DNA from: Entrophospora sp. SA101
Taxonomy: Eukaryota > Glomeromycota > Glomeromycetes > Entrophosporales > Entrophosporaceae
Reading direction: 5' to 3'
NCBI GenBank assembly: GCA_958430865.1
Contig: CAUDNR010003068.1
Span: 1-39,299 of the forward strand
DNA: 39,299 bases
Below the pieces are notes generated by a model that was given only the letters and a program-made list of their open reading frames with translations, was not told where the DNA came from and searched no databases. Below are positions 12,088 to 22,820 of this stretch, in pieces. Within the stretch, counting starts at the first letter, position 1, and every line of letters starts with the position of its first letter. The translations under genes were made by a program, and so were the position numbers.

Positions 12088-13333
12088 TCAAGAAACCACA
12101 CAATTGTCTTTTTTATTTTTCTTTACGTTATCAATCAGCGTAGCCCTTGATCTTTGTTGAGCTTTTTTATCACCATGTTCAGCAGCGCGATGATACCAAA
12201 CAGCGGCTCGTGATAGATCCTTTTTAACCCCAACGCCAACTTCAGAGAAGTAACCTACAGCATATTCAGCTTTCGCCAATCCTTGATCAGCAGCACGTTT
12301 AGCCCATAAATACGCTTCTCTGTCACTTTGAGGCAACACCCCAGGACTTCCAATAAGATACCAAGCTGTCAATGCAAGACAAGCTTCAGAATGGTTTTGT
12401 TGAGCGGCAATTGTGTAGTAGTGAATTGAGAGCGCAGGATTTGGCAGACAACCATTTTTTCCATACTCATAAAATTCGGCCAGTTTATATGCAGATGGAG
12501 CATAGCCTAAATCTGCAGCCTGTGTTAACAATTGAATAGAATATTTCATATCTACCAATACAATGTCCTCAATACCTTTCTCATGTAGCTCAGACAATTC
12601 ATGTAAAGCATGTGGAAATTCTTCGTTTGCCAATTCAGCTGATCTTTTAAGCCATTTTACACCATCTCTAGGTTTTTTTGATGAGCCGAGCTCGCCTCTT
12701 AATTCAACAATACCTAGACGATACAAAGCACCAGGATGACCTGATGGTACCGATTTCCTATGTATATGGCACAAACATTTTACGTATTAATAAAGATAAT
12801 ACAATATTAATATAATTAATTTCATCAAAATAATTCATTAATTAATCTACTGACTTTAAAAATTTTAGAGCTCTAGCATTGTCTTTACGACAACCCCATC
12901 CATTTTCATAACATATACTTACACGATAAGCGGCCCCAGGGTGATTGCGCTTAGAAGCTTGGACAAACAAGGGAAAAGCTTTGTCAAAGTCAGGTTTATT
13001 TTTTGGTGTACCGATAGCATTTGCATAACAATCGGCAAGGTAATATTGAGAGTTTGCATGACCTCTATCCGAAAGTTTTTTTAGTATGGATATTCCTTCT
13101 TTGCACAATTCTTCTCTTTTTTTTTGTTTGGAGGGTTCTTCCATAACTCTTGAAGCTTCGATGATAAAAGCAGCCAATTCAAACTGAAGCTCAGGGTCAT
13201 TTGTTTTTTTAGCATTTTGAAGATATAAATCTAAAGTTTGAGAGTAAGGGAGTAGGGAGGCTCTGTGACCAGGTTTGAGGTGAGATTGGTTAAGCAACAC
13301 AAAAGAACTAGGGCCATGTATTGAAGTTGTCAT
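12088..13333 (-). CDS. SKT5: Skt5/Chs4-like chitin synthase activator, Sel1 repeats and CaaX box
   Basis: Two exons, complement(12855-13333) and complement(12088-12757), join to 1149 bases, 382 residues. The junction uses donor GTCAGT and acceptor ATAG, which restores LKFLK-KSVPSGHPGALYRLG across two otherwise separate ORFs. From about residue 90 to 360 the protein is a run of about seven Sel1-type repeats, for example HPGAAYRVSICYENGWG and LAKAEYAVGYFSEVGVGV. It ends DNCVVS; the last four residues are a CaaX prenylation motif with Cys at 379. Yeast Chs4/Skt5 has the same Sel1-plus-CaaX layout and activates chitin synthase III at the membrane. Sel1 families are large in these fungi, so the exact orthologue is less certain than the family. 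The upstream DNA has (GT)9 and long T tracts. Confidence 0.8.
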
Positions 13334-13342
13334 TTTTAGAAC

Positions 13343-13360
13343 GTGTGTGTGTGTGTGTGT
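13343..13360. repeat. (GT)9 microsatellite
   Basis: An uninterrupted GT dinucleotide run ten bases upstream of the Skt5-like start codon, followed by long T and A homopolymers (about 13372-13430). It is likely length-variable and lies in the promoter or 5' leader. Confidence 0.9.
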
Positions 13361-15544
13361 ACATATAATATTATTTTTTTTTTTTTTTTTTAATTTTTTT
13401 TTTGATTTGAGGAAAAAAAATAATTTTTTTTCTTAAAAAATATATCCTCTTCCCGCTTAGATATATATACGTACAGTATCATGCTTCTTGAAATAGATAA
13501 AAATTTTGAAAATCAAAGATATCATTGAAGAGAGGGTTGGAAAGATTCAATAATAATTGGTCGATTGATTGGTATGAAATTAACATTTTTGTATTAATCA
13601 TATTATTAATAATTATGGACTATTTGTGTTTAAACACTAAAATCTTTATAAAATATTATTTCTATTTATTGGGTTTATCTGAAGATTTTTATAAGTATTA
13701 AATTATTTTGTTTATTTCTAGGACGTAGTAGAAAGCGCTGTTGTCGAATGTTTTTATTAAGCAATCAAAGTTTATTCTAAAATATAAAAAAGAGCTTGCG
13801 AGTTGTAGACCACTTTTAGGTTGCTTTACTTTAGAACAATTAATTTGCGAAGCTTTACGTAGAATGGATAAAAATACCATCTTTTGTTTGACTTGCAACA
13901 ACTGTGAATGGATCAAATGTAAATTTTTTTTTGATAAATTTTGGCGACGAGCAAAGATCCATGTAAGTTTTTTGTCTCATGATATCGTCGTGCCACTGGA
14001 AGCAGGTAAATATGATGGCTCTGTTTGATTTTAAAAAATTGGCAAGATTTATTTTTAGAGGTTAATTTATTTTATATGCAGGTGAAAAATATTCTTCGAT
14101 ACAAATAAAGTAATATATTAATATCGTATCAGATTTCAAATAATCTAAATGAAACATCCTCGACAGTTAACGAGCTATTATTACCCTCGACAAAACAAAA
14201 CACGAACAAAAAACTATACCTGGACCATAGAATTCGTTTGCGATTTATCGAAAAGATTTATCAAAAGAGCTTGGTAGATCGGATAATTTTATGTCTACAT
14301 GCCATTCGTCAATAACAGGATCGAGAAGATGGAATTTCGTTGCAAATTTCATATCGAAAAGGTTTGCTCATGAACTTTTGGTAATCTGAATTTTTGAGAG
14401 CAAAATTAAAATGCGAAACGTTGTGGCGGATAAATTTTTTTTTGCAAGTGGTAATAGTAAAGAGAAATTGCTTTTGGGTGAATTGTATAAAATCCATTCA
14501 ACAATGTATCAGCATCCTTTTTTTATTTTTTTAAGAGTTTCATCCGATTTTCCTGAGAAGAGAAAGTTCATAATAATAAAGTTAATTAAATGAACATTAA
14601 CATTAATATAAAACACCAATTATATAAAATTTACAATTATTATAGACCCCAGACGAATTCAATCACTCTAACTTCATCAACATATTACCAGCGTCAACAC
14701 TGTCTTCATCCATCTTCAATATTTAACTTGTAATACTAGTGAATTTTTAATCTACCAATTTAAAACTTCAAGTCGATAATCAAGAAATATTTTTTATTTT
14801 ATGTATAAGAGTAAGTAATCCCGCAAGTTTCTGGTATTACTTGCACACACACGTACGGTTAATTGGAAAAAAAAATTTTATTTTTATTTTTATTGACATA
14901 TTTTTTTTTCTGGAATGACTATCATTAGTTTTAGAGTTTGATAAAAAGATAGATGCTGGTAATGTATTTTTTAATTATTATTGTATGAAACATCTATTTT
15001 TGCCTCCACAGGTATGGCATAGTAGATTTTTATATCACGAAAAAGAATGAGTTATAGAAATTTTGATTGATGGTAAAGCCTTTGAAAAATTCGAAACAAG
15101 TATGTATTCATTTTGATCATAATTAAAAACAATTATAAAAAAAACATGGGTGGAGGAGGGCATTTCAAAGATATCAATCAAATCCTTCCATTTTCTATTA
15201 TGTATTAGGCTCGGTTACAATGATAAAAAAAAAAAAAAATAAATAAAAAAATAATTTTTAAGGAATCAAACGGAAATATTTTTTAAAACATAATCTTTTT
15301 GAGATGCAATATGCATTAATGATGTAAAGCATCATATACAGAATTTGAGCGGTAAATTCTTTTACAAAGATATTTTCGTTTAATTTCATAGACAAAAAAA
15401 TTATTTGTAAAACCAATAAACAAATGTACATAATTTTATTTATATATAATATAATATAAAAGTAAAAATATTATATAACAGATTAATAAAAAAAAAATTT
15501 ATAAGATACACGTTCAAATCGAAATTAATTGAATTTTTCCTCCT
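13361..15544. other. Intergenic with possible decayed exons
   Basis: No gene is supported. Two places look exon-like but are broken. At 13704-14028 an AG acceptor is followed by a frame that soon stops (GACGTAGTAGAAAGC, then TAA); the overlapping 95-codon ORF has no ATG near its start. At 15012-15100 a CCACAG acceptor is followed by WHSRFLYHEKE, a stop, then VIEILIDGKAFEKF and a GTATGT donor. They may be remains of one gene. The second contig begins and ends at 13894-13970 inside this stretch. Confidence 0.35.
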
Positions 15545-16799
15545 TTAATTCATATTTTTTACTCCAATAAAAGCTGAAATTAAACTAGAAGTAGCACCCC
15601 ACAAAAAGATCAAAATAAATTCATAGACCGATGTGTCAGGAACATCGAATACCTTTTGTGCATCCGCTTGATCAATATTTGATTCATTATGCACGTAAAT
15701 GGCGTATATTGGAAAGGCGATCAAATACGACAAGTTGAATAAAAGTAACCTAAAATAGTTATTTATAAAATGAGAATTTAAGCCAAGAATAAAGGCGATA
15801 AAGAGAATAATAAAAGCGATCAAAAATGCATGCATACGATTCTGTAGAATTATCGCCAACAATATTAGCTATATTTCCGAGGAGATGCACCAAAGAGGCA
15901 AAAACCAAGTATCCTAACTGCTTTGGAGGGTTGAAACTGCGTGTACCAACAGTATTATTATTATTATTATTAGGTAAGAGTGGTGCACTTTCTGGATTGC
16001 CTTGATTAGGAGGATGATTCTTGGCATATACTGCAACACGGAAGAAGACGAGAGGCAACATAAAGTCCCATACCAAGCCTGTTAAAGAGGTAATAGTTCA
16101 GTACTCAGGTTAATGATTGATTAACAACTCATAAAAATGAGTTAACAATGCATATATAAACTTGCCTTGGGTCTTGAAGAACAAACTATCATAATACCAT
16201 TCTAGCTGACTGGTGCCCGCTGTGGCGAGTACTCCATATGTTACTACGACAAGGAGGGCAATAGCGAAATTGAATTGTTTTCTGCCAGTTTGTAATAATG
16301 CTGCCAATAAACAAACTTCCATAATATTATGGAATATTCCAACGATTGACCACAGTTTGCCCAAGCCAAAAGCTATATTTGCAACCACGGCAAGAAATGT
16401 GGCATTTATGTAAGCAGTAAGGATAAAACTCAAGATGTATGTTGTCCAGCTGAGGCGGTTAATGTATAGTGATTCTTCAGATGCCCTCCTCAATCTCCTC
16501 ACCATATTGCCGAACCTGTTATCGATTCTTCTAGCGGCGAAAAAGATGGCAATAAGACCTGCCAAACCAACGACCAAAGCTACAACATAATCTGATAACA
16601 TGACTTTTCTGTCATATAAAGATTCAGAGGAAGGGTCATCGGCTTCCCATATTGGTAGACCAGTAAAATTTGATTTCTTTTGTGGTGGGGGTTCGGGAAA
16701 ATTCACAGTAAAACCTAGATAAATTACTACCGCGGTCTGCAAAGAGACAATTATCGGGCCTACGATCCTACCAATTTTGCCGATTAATTCGATTGACAT
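15545..16799 (-). CDS. Multipass membrane protein, 359 aa, unrecognised family
   Basis: Three exons on the minus strand, complement(16166-16799), (15838-16078) and (15545-15749), join in frame to 1080 bases. The first intron has a GC donor (CAAG then GCAAGT) and AG acceptor; the second is GT-AG (GTATGC). The product has eight or nine hydrophobic helices, including VGPIIVSLQTAVVIYLGF, VVALVVGLAGLIAIFFAA, FNFAIALLVVVTYGVLA and FILIFLWGATSSLISAFIGV. A hydrophilic Pro/Asn loop (PPNQGNPESAPLLPNNNNNN) sits between later helices, and NFTG is a potential glycosylation site in the first loop. I do not recognise the family. It resembles fungal-specific integral membrane proteins of about 350 residues. 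A copy lacking the first 49 residues lies at 29224-30331. Confidence 0.75.
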
Positions 16800-18571
16800 T
16801 GTGAATTTGAAGTAAGATAAATGTATATTAGAGAATAGGTGGTTGGCAAAAGAATTTTATTAATGATGATGGAAAATATAACGTCTATTTATAACTGATT
16901 AAATAAATTGTGGAACAAAAATATTTACGGAAAGTCCAGAAAAGTAGGCTTACTATAACAATAAACTTGATGTGATTTGTTTTATTTGTACAACCAAATA
17001 ATTACCAAAATAATATTAGCTATAGAACTTCAATTTTTTCATTGAAATAATAATAACAAAAGCAAAACAAAAGTCTTGTTTAATAATAACAAGGTTTTGG
17101 GAATTTATCCTAAAATATAAAATCAATAGATGTATTTGATTATCAATCAATTAATTTATAAAAATCATTCATTGTCTGTCACTCTTTATACTTATTATAT
17201 CATAACCAAAGCCAAATTCCCCGCGCGTGTTTTATTTCACAAAAAATGGATATATTAAAATTTTAAATTTATTCAATGGTTCTTTTCTTCAGTAGGTGTA
17301 TATAGTTAATTCTTTGTGAGCCTTCGTGGAACAGGAACTATACCCACTTTTGCTTAGTAATTGATTTTAAACAATATCTTTTAAATATTTAAACTTTTTG
17401 AAAATGGGACTTTTTTTCCATTTTTCTGACCGGATTGTGTATACAAATATAAAAAAATATAATAATAATTATTAATACAAATTTTACGGATTTTGTAAAA
17501 AAGGCGAAGTACATATAATTTACAATTTAAGTTTTTCAATGTTTTTCTTTGTACGTGAATAGATGAGAAAATATAGATGAGAAATATAGATAAAATTTGT
17601 TTTATTTTGTATATTGAATGTTCTACATTTTTTAAAGTTTATTGATCGTCAAATAAAAATTACTTAAATGTTTAAATAAATACACCAAGCAGATTAAGTG
17701 TAATGACGTCGATCAAATTAGCTTTGTAATAATGATGATAATAATAAATAACAACAATAGAAGAAACAAACATTAATTTATAAGAAACTGATTGGTTCCT
17801 GTGCACGAAGATTAAAATTTGGAGATTAAATACCGTGGGTTTTTTTCGTAATGAGCGAGCGAATAAATGGTTAATCAATTAATACCATAGGTTGTTAATC
17901 AAAGAACTTTTTGATTTCCAGATTTAGAATTTATAAGTATTAGTATTGTCGAAAAAAAATTGTTTTTGGGTAGTTTGCGTAATGTTTTTAAAGATTCTGC
18001 ATATGAAAATAAACGTTTACACACACAGTCTTAAACAATTTTTAAGCGAATTCATTTGCAATTTTCTTGGCTTAAAAAGGAATGAATTACGAAGATTAAA
18101 TTATGAACTCCGGATTATTATTATGAAAATTTGGGTAAAAGACTTTTTTAACAAGTGGTGTGACCTATTTAGTGTTTTGTGTATAGTAGAAAATTGTTAT
18201 TATTGGTCACATCAAAAATCAGGAAAATTAATATGGTCAAAGCAACAAAGTTTTAAAAATAGAAAAATAGGCAAGTAATCGATGTAGAAGGTTTTGTGTC
18301 CCTTTTCCATTTTAATAGTAAATAAATTACCAAAGACCGCTTTTATTACTAATACTAATACTAATATTATTTTTTTTCACATAACGTTTTTGGAAATTAT
18401 AACATCATTTTTTTCTGAAGTTACATGTCTTGTATATGATGAGTAAAACTTTTTAATTTTTTGACATGTTATTTTATTATGTGCTAAAGTGGGTAAATGA
18501 GAAAAATGTTACATGCTTAAAAGGGGTAAAAAATTGGCTTGAATATTTGGCGCTGTGCAACAATAATAATT
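16800..18571. other. Intergenic, nothing recognised
   Basis: About 1.8 kb of AT-rich DNA. The longest ORF (17946-18278, plus) opens with TTG after an A-rich run and shows no family motif. No RNA gene, transposon end or tandem repeat was found by eye. Confidence 0.4.
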
Positions 18572-19107
18572 TCAAATTCTCAAGAACTTGTGGTTACTTG
18601 CTTCTATGACGAAATCTAATATTAGGCTCTCTTCCCTTTCAGGACCACAAAAAAGCCAGTTATTTTCACAGCCGTAGGAAAATTGAAATCCTTGCTTGTA
18701 CAGGTAATTCGTAGCGAAGTTAAATGGCCCTTTTCAATTCAGCAGCTTCACGTACAAGAACCAAACTCTCTTAAAAATAGGGAAAAAGATCCTACAAAAA
18801 GTTTAGATACCTCAAAATATATCCATAAAAAATACTTGGTTTTTTCTCTAGTATATTTCTAGAGAATTCATGTACGTTTTTAAGTATCGATTTTTTTGTC
18901 ATCATTGTCCTTGTCCACATCCACGTTTTTATTCTTAAAAGAGGCGTGGGAATTAATGTAAAGAATTGCAACAAAATATATTTGCAGGTCTTTCAGATTC
19001 TATTGCTAAATGATGCAATAAACCCAATCAAACAACATTCTATAATAGGTAAATACTCGAGAATTATGGAATTAGTCCCATAGATCCGTTGAAACGAGGT
19101 TTGACTG
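18572..19107 (-). mobile_element. Truncated pogo-like (Tc1/mariner superfamily) transposon relic
   Basis: Read on the minus strand from 19107, the sequence begins CAGTCAAACCTCG directly next to TA. This is the type of terminal inverted repeat used by pogo/Tigger-like elements. About 370 bases inside, on the same strand, complement(18572-18724) is a 50-codon open frame. It reads FATNYLYKQGFQFSYG, then NNWLFCGPEREESL, reminiscent of the CENP-B-type helix-turn-helix found in pogo transposases (usual pattern F-A-x...F-S-x-G-W-L). It is preceded in another frame by ESLVLVREAAELKRAI, so at least one frameshift is present. No opposite terminus was found, so the element is broken or truncated. The TIR is visible; the superfamily and domain assignments are inference. 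Confidence 0.4.
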
Positions 19108-20389
19108 TATATATATATACTAATACAACTAGAAATAAATAAAATATCGGAAATTTTATAAGCTAACTAACCACACAACATTGAATCTACTTTCTATTCT
19201 GTAACTAATTCTGCTTTTAAATCATACCAGCACAATAAACTTGCCCGCTGATTAAATAGCGCAAACACATTCTTAAAAGAACCAACACACGTTTCAAATA
19301 CCATCGCAAGTGCGTTCTCCAACTAATGATCTGTCAAGAGAACGACGCTTCCGGGGGGAAAAAAATCATATGCGAATTTCTGACAGTAAACGATAAAACT
19401 TTTGGACATCGTGTTTGTAAAGTTATTTGAGAAGGAACCCTCTGAGATGCATTCTTTCAATCTATCTATCCAGGCCAGGTTGTAGGTACTACATACCATA
19501 TTGTGACAGAATATTCAATAGATAATAATCACGATATAAAGAAAGAAATTTACTATGGTGCGGGAACCCCGTACCAGTGTTGGTAATGATGGTTATTTAA
19601 CTTTTGAGCCATCAGTTAAAAAAAAAAACATTTGAAGTTGTGAACTTTTAGTCCAAATAAAATCACATGACATAAATTGATTTAACAAAATTAGGAGATC
19701 ACATGCAAGTAATTTAACAAATTTGGTTAAAAGGCGCAGTCGATGGTGTTTCAAATTTTTACCCAAGGGCAGGCAGGCTCTTTATATGGTTAAGAGCGTG
19801 AGAAAATATAAAGATGTAGATCTCTGAAAAAAAAAGAATTTAAAAGGATGCGCTAATGTATAACAGAGAAATTGATTTAATATCTTTTTGTTTCGATAGG
19901 TATTATTAGTATTATTAGGTGATTAAACAATACAACAATCATCATTTCAGTAAATCTCTTTTTTATTATTGGCATTAAACAACGTAATGAAAATTTTAAG
20001 AAACCTTTTATTATTAATTATTTTGTATTTGTTTTTGTTTTAATATTTTCTTTTTTAATTAAAGATGTCTTCTATTTTGTGTTTATCGAGATTGCACAGG
20101 TGTGTAGAAGGTATACAATGATAATTTCACCACAATATGATTTAAACTTTGAATATATTCAAAAAATGTGAGCCAAAGGATTAAAGAAAATACGATCTGG
20201 AAAGTTCCTTAATATTTGATTGGAGCTATTCGTAAGAGATTTTTTTTCTTTTACTTTATCAAACTATCACGACAATATTAGTGTAGTAAAGTCTGAAATT
20301 CGGTAAAAAATTTATAATAAAAAAAGATCAAATACAAATCCAGGTATTCATTTTCCTATCGCACTGTCAAATGTTAGCTTTTGGAAATT
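19108..20389. other. Intergenic with one GC-rich hairpin
   Basis: No gene recognised. At 19557-19575 the sequence GGTGCGGGAACCCCGTACC folds into an 8-bp stem (one G-T pair) with a 3-base loop. It stands out in AT-rich surroundings and is followed about 45 bases later by an A-run. Confidence 0.45.
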
Positions 20390-20588
20390 TTATGAAAATT
20401 ATATCTTTTTTATTCATGGATATGGATATGTTTTTATCAAATAACGATATCCTCCTTAAATTTTTTTTCGCTATATATATAACAATTTAATAATAAATAA
20501 ATACATGTGATACTGTTAGTGACGAAATCACCCAGCACAATAGTCCTTTTTAAAAAGAAAACTATATACAATTATTATTGTGGTTTAT

Positions 20589-21575
20589 CTATTTTGCACA
20601 CAATTTCATATCTTGATTTTTCCATTTTTTACCCATCCTTTCATCCATTAATTCAGCTATTAAATTTTCTATTTTATCCATCCTTTCAGCCATCCTTTCA
20701 GCCATTGATTTGTTTGTTTCCCCGCTTATTTTCTTTTGACTTCCATCCTTCTTTGGCTGTTTATCTATTAATCTACGCAGATGACATTGACTGAACGTTG
20801 TTGAAGTAGCCAGAAAGTCACCAGGTGCTGCTTTCTCCTCCATAAAGAAGGACACATTTCTTGTTAAAGAGAGAACCAATATAAATATGCATGCCTTGAC
20901 AAAGTAAAGATCGATTGGCCATTTTAACACAATGAATAATGTTTGCAGAATATTCGGGAGATAAAACCATGCAGGAACAAACAATATGTAAATAATCTTC
21001 CAATCAAGTACTTGTATTGAGCCACAACAATACTCAAGACAAGCTAGTATAAAAGCAATGAATGCTGTAATTGACAATATCCCAAATAATGTAAGGAATA
21101 CTATACTAATTGGGTCAAAAAGGTGTCTAGTTGTAATAATAACAATCCAAAATGTTGGAATGACTATAGCTGGAAAAAATAGCAAGAATAAATAGATATA
21201 TAAAAAAAAAAGTAGGTCTATCTTCAACAGTATTTTTAACCCTTCCATTCTTTAATTATTGCCCCCGCTGCGGCAATTATATGCAAACCCATGTTTGCAA
21301 ATGAAAATATCTTTATACTCGGCAAATCATCGTAGGCCAAAGAAACCACCAGCGGAATCACCCAAGTGACAGTATTGTATAATAAGTCATCGAGTAATGG
21401 TAACAGTATATTTTTGATACGTCCATTTTTCGCTGAAACATTAAATAGAAGAACAAAAAAATACTGGAAAGAACGTGTTAAGCATGGCATCATACACATC
21501 CTCTTCAGAATTATATTCTTTGTTGACGATAGATGCCGTCACAAACGGAAGGAGCGAAAATAAAGTCAAAATCAT
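20589..21575 (-). pseudogene. Tandem membrane-protein paralogue A (frameshifted)
   Basis: Read on the minus strand from ATG 21575 (MILTLFSLLPFVTASIV, a signal-peptide-like start), the frame breaks at an A7 run (21455-21461), where paralogue B has A6. The result is FFPVFFCSSI instead of FFPVFFVLLFNVS. A second break near 21245 separates IIKEWKG-stop from the later PAIVIPTFWIVIITT frame. The rest, to 20589, is intact: several hydrophobic helices, then a hydrophilic tail with repeated SMAERMDKIE-type heptads that may form a coiled coil. Six or seven helices are inferred by comparison with B. The family is unrecognised. The upstream ATG used by B is mutated here (TTGAAC for ATGGAC). Confidence 0.65.
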
Positions 21576-21865
21576 TTTCTTGCTTTGTTTGAATAGAGAT
21601 CCTTTGTTCAAATCGAATAATAAAAGAGGTTTCTCTCGTAGACTTATTTTATTGATATTTATAGATAATGTATTTTCAATCAATAATATTAATTAATAAC
21701 TCCGAAACCAGATAAATATTTTCTTTTTTGGACTTGTTTATGTAACTCTTAGTAAGCAAACTTTATTTTGGATAAAAAGGCTATATAATAATCATTATTC
21801 ATTTTGTTTTGGAAGAAAATAAAAATTTTTACCTGGAAATTGCGAAAATCATCAATATGAGAATA

Positions 21866-21957
21866 CACATCTAAACTCGATAAGTCGGACGCAGCAATCA
21901 ATTGTTTAAAGTACTTTATAATATAAATAAATGTCCGACTTATCGAGTTTAGATGTG
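21866..21957. mobile_element. 92-bp MITE with perfect terminal inverted repeats and TA duplication
   Basis: The terminal repeats are perfect over 25 bases, beginning CACATCTAAACTCGATAAGT (21866-21890, and inverted at 21933-21957). TA flanks both sides (21864-21865 and 21958-21959). The homologous spot in the tandem partner (about 24140) lacks it: both have ATATGAGAA before and a T-run then AG.TGGAA.CAGTAAC after. The AAACTCGATAAGTCGGAC-like core resembles pogo-type termini. Forty-two bases separate the arms, so it is non-autonomous. Confidence 0.8.
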
Positions 21958-22033
21958 TAGTGTTTTTTAGGTGGAAGCAGTAACAAAAAAAAAGTGTCAA
22001 AATAAAGCACAAAAAAGAAAGGGAAGAATTTTA

Positions 22034-22055
22034 TTTCTTTCTTTCTTTCTTTCTT
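22034..22055. repeat. (TTTC)5 microsatellite
   Basis: Five TTTC units in tandem in unit A, absent from the matching place in unit B (about 24250), so it expanded after the duplication. Confidence 0.9.
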
Positions 22056-22820
22056 AGGAAGTGTCATCAATTCTGAAGGCTCACTTTCCCAATAAAATAG
22101 AAAGTAATTGAATTGTTCTTTACAAATGTATCTAAATGGGAAAGATTGATTATTTTATTTTTTATAATAAATTTAAAACTAACAAACATTAATTGACCCA
22201 TTTATAAAACAAAGGAAAAAACCTATTTACTTTATCTACAATTAACGAATCCTTTAATTTCCCCTTCAATTAATGCGATCCTGAAAATACAACAGCTTTC
22301 TTCCACTGCTTGTATTAAAAGTTGCAATACCAACTCAATGAAGACACTTTCATTCATCTTACTTTACACGACCTACTTGAAGATACTTTTAGTCATTCGT
22401 TGTTTGGTAAGAATTTTCTTGTTTTAGATTTGAATTGTACAACTCGATGATGCTTGACTTGATAGGGCAAATAGTGAAGTTTATCTTCAGACATAGCAAT
22501 CATCCTACCAATTAAAGAAAGCTTTTCACACCAACATATTGATTGTACATCATAAATTGCACCGTAATTTTTTATGTAGATTATAAATAATATATATACC
22601 ACAATAATAATAACATGAAAATTAGATCTTTTTTATTATGGATATTTGGAAATGGGTATATTTCTATCTGGAATGTGGTTAAGCTATGTTTTTATTAAAT
22701 AACAACAAAAATTTTTAATTGTAAATATTCTATATATAATGTAAATAAATACACGTATACTGTTAATGACAAAGTCATCCAGCACAATAGTCCTTTTTAA
22801 ATGTTAAATTACTACTATTA

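Noticed and set aside
13741..14028. 95-codon ORF next to the Skt5-like gene
   Set aside because: Opens with TTG, no recognisable domain; at best part of a decayed gene.
17946..18278. 110-codon plus-strand ORF
   Set aside because: Starts with TTG after an A-run, AT-driven composition, no motif and no splice support.
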